10,014 nt of DNA from contig PBJL01000016.1 in NCBI GenBank assembly GCA_002721105.1, forward strand, positions 1 through 10,014, given 5' to 3'. The stretch's first letter is position 1, and each line of letters starts with the position of its first letter. The notes beneath the pieces are model-generated. The model did not search any database. It was not told the DNA's origin and was given only the letters and a program-made list of their open reading frames with translations. The DNA is from Acidiferrobacteraceae bacterium. GTDB taxonomy: Bacteria > Pseudomonadota > Gammaproteobacteria > Arenicellales > UBA868. The translations under genes were made by a program, and so were the position numbers. This document shows, piece by piece, positions 1 to 5,393 of the stretch.

Positions 1-43
1 AATATTCGCTAAAACCGTTCTACCCCTAATTAAAAAAACATAG

Positions 44-49
44 TAAAAT
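44..49 (+). promoter_or_regulatory. possible -10 element for tRNA-Glu
   Basis: TAAAAT lies 18 bases before the mature tRNA 5' end and matches five of six bases of the sigma70 -10 consensus. No convincing -35 hexamer is found 16-18 bases upstream (the bases there are TACCCC-like). The tRNA may therefore be transcribed from further upstream, outside the window, or from a weak promoter. The first 67 bases hold no gene. Confidence 0.25.
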
Positions 50-67
50 AGCCGAAAAATACCGAGC

Positions 68-142
68 GTCCCCTTCGTCTAGCGGTTAGGACACCGCCCT
101 TTCACGGCGGCAACAGGGGTTCGATTCCCCTAGGGGACGCCA
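68..142 (+). tRNA. tRNA-Glu (anticodon TTC), CCA encoded
   Basis: This gene encodes the glutamate tRNA that reads GAA and GAG. The cloverleaf can be drawn by eye. The acceptor stem GTCCCCT (68-74) pairs with AGGGGAC (132-138), followed by discriminator G139 and an encoded CCA at 140-142. The anticodon stem CCGCC (94-98) pairs with GGCGG (106-110) around a seven-base loop carrying TTC at 101-103. The T stem AGGGG (115-119) pairs with CCCCT (127-131) around a TTCGATT loop. The sequence is very close to the gammaproteobacterial tRNA-Glu as I remember it. No direct repeat of its 3' end was seen downstream in the window, so nothing suggests use as an integration site. Confidence 0.97.
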
Positions 143-148
143 CTATTT

Positions 149-180
149 TCTTGAAAACCGACAAGACCGATATCTTTTTT
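149..180 (+). terminator. weak candidate terminator after tRNA-Glu
   Basis: TCTTG (149-153) pairs with CAAGA (162-166) around an eight-base loop, and a run of six T follows at 175-180. An overlapping alternative is AAGA (163-166) with TCTT (173-176). Both stems are short and poor in GC, and in the first the T run does not follow the stem directly, so termination strength is doubtful. The location between a tRNA and a protein gene makes a terminator plausible. Confidence 0.3.
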
Positions 181-218
181 AACTCGCTTTGAATAACTCC
201 TGATAGGCTCAAATCTTC

Positions 219-3068
219 TTGTTTATTTTGCAACAAAATTGGTTACCAGTTTTTCTAATATTTGTACTCTTGCTGTTCGGGTCGGCGAAAGCTGAGGTCG
301 TCAAGAGTCCATCTGATCATCGTGATTATGTAGCTCGTGAATTGACCAATGGACTAAAAGTTTTGCTAATTTCAGATCCAAATACCGATAAATCTGCAGC
401 GGCTCTCGATATTAAAGTTGGAAGTGGAGATGACCCACAAAATCGTCAAGGGTTGGCTCATCTTTTAGAGCATATGTTATTCCTTGGAACCGAACGCTAT
501 CCAGAGCCGGGCGAATATCAAGCTTTTATAACAAAACATGGAGGTAGTAATAATGCGTATACGCTACCAAATCATACTAATTATTATTTTGATATTGAGG
601 CTGAATTTCTTCAGGAGGCGTTGTTACGTTTTTCTGATTTTTTTGTGTCACCGATGTTCAATCCAGTGTTTGTCAAGCGTGAACGTACTATTGTTGCTGC
701 AGAATTTAGTTCAAAACTCCAGTCAGATGGAAGACGCTTTATAGCAGCGCGTCGTCAAGCTTTTAACCCATTGCATCACGAATTCGGTTTTGCAGTTGGT
801 GATGAAAAAACATTAGCCGATCGCGAGGGAGAATTAGTTCGGGATGATCTCATCGAATTTTTCAATCATCACTACAAAGCAAATCGTATGACGCTAGTAG
901 TTTTAGGTCAGGAATCTACGAAGGTTCTAGGTGACTGGGTAGAGAAGTTTTTCGGAGATATTCCAAGTCAAATGGAAACAAGCCAAAACAACGAGGTATC
1001 GATCTATTCGGAATCAACGTTGCCTCTTATCCAAAAAATCAAGCCGATCAAAGAAATTAGACAAGCCGTTTTTTCTTTTTCGATACCATCAGTAACAACT
1101 CGCTATCCTGAAAAACCTCTTTCCTATATTGCGAATCTTTTAGGCCATGAAGGGGAAGGCTCACTTCTGGCGGCTCTAAAAAAGCGCGGGTGGGCAGAGG
1201 CATTGTCGGCTGGAGGTGGACTTAGTTATGAAAAATATGGAACTTTCGAAGTAAATATTTCGTTAACGAAAACGGGACTACAAAACTACGAAAATATTGG
1301 TGATTTATTATTTCGGGCAATCCGCGAAATTGAGAATAATGGCGTAAAGTCATGGATATTTGACGAGCAAAAGCAGCTAGCTGAAATGAATTTTCGTTTT
1401 CGCGAAGATGTAGAGGCATACACTCTAGTTCGTGCATTTGCATCTCGTATGCATAGATTTCCTATCAAAGATCTTTACTACGCTCCATATCGTTATGACA
1501 GCTTTAACCGTGACTTAATACTATATTATTTAGCTTACTTGCAGCCTCGTAACTTGCATTTATTACTGCTTGGGCCTGAGCTTGAGACTGATCAGATAGA
1601 GAAATATTATGGGGTTGAGTATAGTTTAGAAGCCGCTCCCTCCACTCTGATCAATGGTTGGAACACCCCATTATTTTATAAGGATTTATATCTGCCACCA
1701 CGTAATCCTTTTATCCCCACGGATCTTGTGATTCGCCAAGGAGATAAGCAAACGCAAAAACCTCAATCTCACCAAGTAGCTGATGGTTTTACACTTTGGT
1801 TTCATAATGATTCTTCCTACGATGCACCTCGCGGAAATTTCTTCATAAGTGTTAGGTCACCAATGTCTCGGTTAACTGCTGAGGAAGCCATATTGACAGA
1901 GTTGTACACCGAGATAGTAATTGATCAGCTTAGTGAATTTTCTTATCCAGCTCAGCTAGCAGGACTGAATTATGAACTTTATGATCACCGTAGGGGTTTT
2001 AGTTTCAAGATATCAGGTTACACAGATAAGCAAGATGCTTTGCTAAAAAAGATTGTGCAGGCACTTAATTCTCCAGAAGTGAGCCCCGAGCGTTTTGACC
2101 GACTGCGAACCGATCTGATTCGACGATTACGCAATTTTTCACGCGAACCACCCTACGCTCAAGGATTAAGTGATTTGCGACGTTTATTGCTTGAAAATGC
2201 CTGGTGGCCGGAGCAACAGATTAGCATTGCACAAAATCTAACTCATACACAACTTATTAATCATATTCCTAATTTATTGGCAAAGTTGGAGGTGGTTGGT
2301 CTGGCTCATGGTAGTTATAGTAAAGAAGAAGCACTAGTTCTCGCAGAAATTGTGAACCACGAACTGATACACGGACGAGATATCGTTTCGGTTCCCCATG
2401 CAGATGCTGTGCGTATCAAGAACGGAGAAACATATTATCGTACTTTGAACATTGATCACCCTGACTTCCTAACAATCTTATATGCGCAAGCTAAAACAAT
2501 GAGCATCGATGAGAGAGCACGGTTTTATCTTGCTGGCCAACTTTTTAATGCTCCATTTTATCAGCGACTACGAACAGAACAGCAAATGGGGTACTTCGTT
2601 TTTTGTGGAGCCATAGACATAATGGAGGTTCCAGGATTTGTATTAGTCGTGCAGTCACCGGATAAGCATCCCAATGAGATTGAAGCGGCAATATTCCAGT
2701 TTCTAGAAGATTTTGAAAAATCTATGGAGAATATGGAGGAATTAGAATTTATTGAGCACCGTACTAGTTTAGTTAAAGATATTATGAAAGTTGAGGAGAA
2801 GCTGAGAGATCGAAGTGGCCGGTACTGGACAGAAATAGATAGGGAGCATTACACCTTTGAAAGTCGAGAAAATTTGACTGAGGCTGTAACGAATATATCA
2901 TTTGCTGATTTTCAGGATTTCTTTTTGAATTCGATCATACATCCAAATGTTTCGCGAATAGTTATTAGAAGTTATGGCAAGTCGGGTGATAAGAAAATGA
3001 GAAGATCTGATAAAGAAATTGTCGATCCGATGGTGTTTCGGTCTCAAATGACTAGATTCGTAAATTGA
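219..3068 (+). CDS. ptrA: periplasmic insulinase-family (M16) zinc protease, pitrilysin/protease III type
   Basis: This is a 949-residue metalloprotease of the insulinase/pitrilysin family, close to the 962 residues of E. coli protease III. Family members degrade small proteins and peptides. The inverted zinc motif HLLEH is at residues 81-85 (H81, E84, H85), and the third ligand E162 lies 77 residues beyond H85, the spacing of E. coli pitrilysin. The C-terminal half carries RTEQQMGY (785-792), matching the arginine and tyrosine that insulin-degrading enzyme uses on substrate. The inactive M16 repeats complete the usual half-clamshell pair. Residues 9-25 are a hydrophobic signal segment ending AKA before E26, so export to the periplasm is likely. 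The start is TTG at 219: an in-frame TAG at 204-206 blocks extension, and the first internal ATG (residue 86) would remove the zinc motif. A weak GATAGG element lies 11 bases upstream. The symbol is by family resemblance; strict orthology to ptrA is not proven. Confidence 0.92.
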   Translation: MFILQQNWLPVFLIFVLLLFGSAKAEVVKSPSDHRDYVARELTNGLKVLLISDPNTDKSAAALDIKVGSGDDPQNRQGLAHLLEHMLFLGTERYPEPGEYQAFITKHGGSNNAYTLPNHTNYYFDIEAEFLQEALLRFSDFFVSPMFNPVFVKRERTIVAAEFSSKLQSDGRRFIAARRQAFNPLHHEFGFAVGDEKTLADREGELVRDDLIEFFNHHYKANRMTLVVLGQESTKVLGDWVEKFFGDIPSQMETSQNNEVSIYSESTLPLIQKIKPIKEIRQAVFSFSIPSVTTRYPEKPLSYIANLLGHEGEGSLLAALKKRGWAEALSAGGGLSYEKYGTFEVNISLTKTGLQNYENIGDLLFRAIREIENNGVKSWIFDEQKQLAEMNFRFREDVEAYTLVRAFASRMHRFPIKDLYYAPYRYDSFNRDLILYYLAYLQPRNLHLLLLGPELETDQIEKYYGVEYSLEAAPSTLINGWNTPLFYKDLYLPPRNPFIPTDLVIRQGDKQTQKPQSHQVADGFTLWFHNDSSYDAPRGNFFISVRSPMSRLTAEEAILTELYTEIVIDQLSEFSYPAQLAGLNYELYDHRRGFSFKISGYTDKQDALLKKIVQALNSPEVSPERFDRLRTDLIRRLRNFSREPPYAQGLSDLRRLLLENAWWPEQQISIAQNLTHTQLINHIPNLLAKLEVVGLAHGSYSKEEALVLAEIVNHELIHGRDIVSVPHADAVRIKNGETYYRTLNIDHPDFLTILYAQAKTMSIDERARFYLAGQLFNAPFYQRLRTEQQMGYFVFCGAIDIMEVPGFVLVVQSPDKHPNEIEAAIFQFLEDFEKSMENMEELEFIEHRTSLVKDIMKVEEKLRDRSGRYWTEIDREHYTFESRENLTEAVTNISFADFQDFFLNSIIHPNVSRIVIRSYGKSGDKKMRRSDKEIVDPMVFRSQMTRFVN

Positions 3069-3116
3069 TACTGGGTTTCTTAATTAACACTAAAAATTGT
3101 TTTTTACAGCAACATC

Positions 3117-3596
3117 ATGAATCATTTAAATCGCTTAGCTACGGACGTGGGAAAACTAGCAAAACAAAGAGGATATAAAATTGCTACTGTTGAGTCTTGT
3201 ACCGGAGGCTGGCTAGGCAAAGCCCTTACCGAGATAGTCGGCAGCTCTGAATGGTATGAGGGTGGTTTTATAACGTATAGCAATGCGTCAAAAATGCAAC
3301 TTGTTCAAGTAGACGAGGCTGTGATTCAAGAATCAGGTGCAGTCAGTGAGTCGGCGGCTATCGCTATGGCAAATGGTGCACTCAAAAATACGCAAGCTGA
3401 TGTAGCAGTAGCTATAACCGGGATAGCGGGCCCAGGCGGAGGGACAATTGAAAAACCCGTTGGAACTGTGTGGTTTGCTTGGGTAATCCGAGACAAGAGC
3501 AGTAAAACTGATCATCATGTATTTGGTGGTAATAGGGTAGTGGTACGTGAACAGAGCGTGGCAAGAGCCTTATCTGGATTGATATCGTTATTTTAA
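3117..3596 (+). CDS. pncC: nicotinamide-nucleotide amidase (CinA C-terminal domain family)
   Basis: PncC deamidates nicotinamide mononucleotide to nicotinate mononucleotide plus ammonia, returning NMN (for example from NAD-dependent DNA ligase) to NAD synthesis. The product is 159 residues, similar to the stand-alone E. coli enzyme (about 165), and lacks the N-terminal MoCF-like domain of full CinA. Conserved family blocks are ESCTGG at residues 26-31, the YSN..K segment at 54-59, TGIAGPGGG at 101-109 and KPVGTVWFA at 113-121. The gene lies directly upstream of recA, as in many gammaproteobacteria. The ATG at 3117 begins 48 bases after the protease stop. No strong Shine-Dalgarno sequence is visible (upstream bases are ACAGCAACATC), but the N-terminus aligns with the family. 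It may be cotranscribed with the protease gene. Confidence 0.93.
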   Translation: MNHLNRLATDVGKLAKQRGYKIATVESCTGGWLGKALTEIVGSSEWYEGGFITYSNASKMQLVQVDEAVIQESGAVSESAAIAMANGALKNTQADVAVAITGIAGPGGGTIEKPVGTVWFAWVIRDKSSKTDHHVFGGNRVVVREQSVARALSGLISLF

Positions 3597-3649
3597 AGCG
3601 TGTTTTTCCCTAATTAGCAACTTAAAAAATGCTCCTCCTCTCGCAAAAA

Positions 3650-3670
3650 CAGCAGTCTTTGACTAGGCTG
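3650..3670. repeat. imperfect inverted repeat over the recA -35 element
   Basis: CAGC (3650-3653) followed by AGTC (3654-3657) pairs with GACT (3661-3664) and GCTG (3667-3670). The centre is TTT and the right arm has a two-base AG bulge. The right arm overlaps the -35 hexamer TTGACT (3659-3664). The position would suit an operator, but the repeat is short and could be chance. It does not match the LexA consensus. Confidence 0.35.
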
Positions 3671-3687
3671 ATGGTATGGGGTATGAA
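3659..3687 (+). promoter_or_regulatory. predicted sigma70 promoter of recA
   Basis: A -35 hexamer TTGACT (3659-3664) is separated by exactly 17 bases from TATGAA (3682-3687), a four-of-six match to the -10 consensus. Transcription would start near 3694, giving a recA 5' leader of about 150 bases. This is the best promoter-like match I found in the pncC-recA gap. No CTG-N10-CAG LexA box lies in or near it, although recA promoters in gammaproteobacteria usually carry one. Confidence 0.6.
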
Positions 3688-3706
3688 ATAATAATGGTGG
3701 TGGGAT

Positions 3707-3803
3707 CGACCGTGAGCTAACGTTTCTGATCAGGAAGTTGTCTGGTCATGAAAGCTCATAGGTCGGCTCTATAGGCTCATCTGGTGCGACACTTACCAGA
3801 CAA
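3707..3803 (+). promoter_or_regulatory. structured recA leader with predicted pseudoknot
   Basis: Stem 1 joins CGACC (3707-3711) plus TGAGCT (3713-3718) to AGCTCA (3753-3758) plus GGTCG (3761-3765): eleven pairs with a one-by-two internal loop. Within its loop, TTGTCTGGT (3738-3746) is exactly complementary to ACCAGACAA (3795-3803), beyond the stem. The order of the arms makes this an H-type pseudoknot. A local hairpin, TCTGGT (3780-3785) with ACCAGA (3795-3800), uses the same downstream strand and so competes with stem 2. TGAGC (3713-3717) could alternatively pair with GCTCA at 3775-3779. The loop of stem 1 also holds the palindrome CTGATCAG (3726-3733). I recognise no known riboswitch class. 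The pairing is seen in the sequence; a regulatory role is inferred. Confidence 0.45.
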
Positions 3804-3830
3804 TACTAGCGACTATATTACGGATAAAAC

Positions 3831-3835
3831 AGAGG
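3831..3835 (+). promoter_or_regulatory. ribosome binding site deciding the recA start
   Basis: AGAGG lies eight bases before ATG 3844, a good Shine-Dalgarno match and spacing. This, together with the conserved RecA N-terminus beginning MDENKQKAL, chooses ATG 3844 over the in-frame GTG at 3784. Confidence 0.75.
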
Positions 3836-3843
3836 TTGAACTG

Positions 3844-4890
3844 ATGGACGAAAATAAACAAAAAGCACTTGACGTGGCGTTAGGTCAGATTGAGCGCCAA
3901 TTTGGCAAGGGGTCGGTTATGCGGCTAGGGGATGCTCAAGTTGGGGACGATGTGCATGCTATATCCACTGGTTCTCTGGGCCTTGATATTGCGCTTGGTA
4001 TCGGTGGACTACCGCGTGGCCGGGTCGTTGAAATTTATGGTCCAGAATCATCAGGAAAAACTACCCTGACCCTGTCGGTGGTGGCTGAAGCGCAAAAAGC
4101 TGGTGGCGCGGCAGCTTTTATAGATGCTGAACATGCACTAGATCCCGCATATGCAGAGAGACTGGGTGTTAATGTTGAGGAACTGCTCATCTCTCAGCCC
4201 GATACTGGGGAGCAAGCTCTGGAAATCGTGGATATGTTAGTTCGATCTACAGCAATTGATGTAATAGTGATAGATTCAGTTGCGGCTTTGACACCTAAAG
4301 CAGAAATCGAAGGTGATATGGGTGATTCTCACGTTGGATTACATGCTCGCCTTATGTCCCAGGCGCTTCGCAAATTAACTGCAAATATCAAACGATCAAA
4401 TACGATGGTGATTTTTATTAATCAAATTCGTATGAAAATAGGTGTCATGTTTGGAAATCCAGAGACAACAACAGGTGGAAATGCATTAAAATTCTACTCA
4501 TCAGCTCGTTTGGATATTCGGCGAATAGGCGCCGTAAAAAAAGGTGAGGAAGTGCTCGGGAATCAAACCAGAGTCAAAGTCGTAAAGAATAAAGTAGCCC
4601 CCCCTTTTAAAAAATGCGAATTTGATATTATTTACAACGAAGGCATTTCAAAAGAGGGAGAGATTATTGATATGGGTGTCGAGCACAATATAGTAGAGAA
4701 GTCCGGGGCCTGGTATTCATATAATGGGGAACGCATTGGGCAAGGTCGAGACAATGTCCGAGAATTTCTTAAAGAGCATGCTGACATATCGAAATCTATT
4801 GAGTCCGCGGTGCGGGAGCGCGTCGGGCTGTTAGAGGTACCTGCTAGTAAAGAACAAGAAACTGTTCCTGGAGAGACTGTTGAGACCTAA
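3844..4890 (+). CDS. recA: recombinase RecA
   Basis: RecA forms ATP-dependent filaments on single-stranded DNA, catalyses strand exchange in homologous recombination and triggers LexA self-cleavage. The product is 348 residues (E. coli 353). Visible landmarks are the Walker A motif GPESSGKT (66-73), catalytic E96 in DAEHALD, the Walker B strand VIVIDSVA (140-147), DNA-binding loop L1 near 156-164 (EGDMGDSHV), and loop L2 around 194-212 with [20 protein letters not shown]. The C-terminal domain ends in a mildly acidic tail, shorter and less acidic than that of E. coli. The longer open frame from GTG 3784 adds 20 residues with no RecA resemblance and is rejected. recX follows with a one-base overlap. 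Expression probably comes from the promoter at 3659-3687 through a structured leader. A C7-T4-A6 homopolymer block occurs in frame at 4598-4614. Confidence 0.99.
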   Translation: MDENKQKALDVALGQIERQFGKGSVMRLGDAQVGDDVHAISTGSLGLDIALGIGGLPRGRVVEIYGPESSGKTTLTLSVVAEAQKAGGAAAFIDAEHALDPAYAERLGVNVEELLISQPDTGEQALEIVDMLVRSTAIDVIVIDSVAALTPKAEIEGDMGDSHVGLHARLMSQALRKLTANIKRSNTMVIFINQIRMKIGVMFGNPETTTGGNALKFYSSARLDIRRIGAVKKGEEVLGNQTRVKVVKNKVAPPFKKCEFDIIYNEGISKEGEIIDMGVEHNIVEKSGAWYSYNGERIGQGRDNVREFLKEHADISKSIESAVRERVGLLEVPASKEQETVPGETVET

Positions 4891-5351
4891 TGTCGAGCTG
4901 TGATCCTGAGGAAGAGGTAGCGATTCGAGCTTCCGCCATGCGGCTCTTAGCAAGGCGGGAGCATAGTAGGTTGGAATTAAAAAATAAGTTAGAAAACCGG
5001 GGATTTGAAGAGATTGCGGTTTCTACACTATTGGATAGACTTGAAAACGAAAACCTCTTATCGGACAAACGTTTTACTAGATCTTTCATTGAAAACCGAT
5101 CTCTGACCGGTTATGGGCCGAATCGTATTCGTTTTGAATTAGCGAATCGAGGGGTTTCGCGAGCTGTTGCTAATGATTTGATAGAAGAGGCAAACATTGA
5201 TTGGAATCAATGTAGTTTAGATCTAATGCAAAAAAAATTTGGCACCGATAAACCGGAAAATTTTTCAGACTGGGCAAAAAGGGCACGTTATCTTGAGCAG
5301 CGAGGGTTTGAGTTGGATGAGATTCATTTTGCGATCGGTAAATTTTCGTAG
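4890..5351 (+). CDS. recX: RecA regulatory protein RecX
   Basis: RecX binds RecA filaments and limits their extension and ATPase/recombinase activity. The 153-residue product (E. coli about 166) is all-helical and highly charged, with the family's repeated three-helix pattern. The first repeat carries RLLARREHSRLELKNKL near residues 18-34. The second carries the DKRF..SFI.NR and GYGPNRIRFEL signature, about residues 59-84. The last repeat ends YLEQRGFELDEIHFAI. The start ATG shares its A with the recA stop codon (TAATG), implying translational coupling. GGAGAG at 4870-4875 is 14 bases upstream, further than ideal. The reading frame is intact to TAG at 5349-5351. Confidence 0.95.
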   Translation: MSSCDPEEEVAIRASAMRLLARREHSRLELKNKLENRGFEEIAVSTLLDRLENENLLSDKRFTRSFIENRSLTGYGPNRIRFELANRGVSRAVANDLIEEANIDWNQCSLDLMQKKFGTDKPENFSDWAKRARYLEQRGFELDEIHFAIGKFS

Positions 5352-5393
5352 GCAAGACGTTGATTAAACTATTTATATAACTAAGCATCTGCC

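Noticed and set aside
68..218. tRNA-Glu as an integration site for a genomic island
   Set aside because: No integrase, no repeated tRNA 3' end and no foreign-looking genes follow; the neighbours are housekeeping genes.
538..744. Plus-strand 68-codon frame inside the protease gene
   Set aside because: It lies out of frame over the conserved zinc-motif region and has low-complexity I/L/R-rich content, typical of a shadow frame.
3069..3116. A/T hairpin TAAAAA-TTG-TTTTTTA between the protease gene and pncC as a terminator
   Set aside because: The stem has no GC pairs and there is no separate T tail, so it is more likely AT-rich spacer.
3694..3720. Eight-codon leader peptide ATG GTG GTG GGA TCG ACC GTG AGC TAA overlapping the first leader stem
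   Set aside because: It sits essentially at the predicted transcription start with no ribosome binding site, and its codons suggest no attenuation logic. It is kept only as a remote possibility.
3784..3843. A 20-codon N-terminal extension of RecA from GTG 3784
   Set aside because: The residues do not resemble RecA, the GTG has no Shine-Dalgarno sequence and lies within the leader hairpin, while ATG 3844 has AGAGG eight bases upstream and the conserved N-terminus.
5352..5393. A separate alaS promoter (TTGATT at 5360-5365 with TATATA-like bases)
   Set aside because: The spacing between the hexamers is only about 10 bases, too short for a sigma70 promoter.
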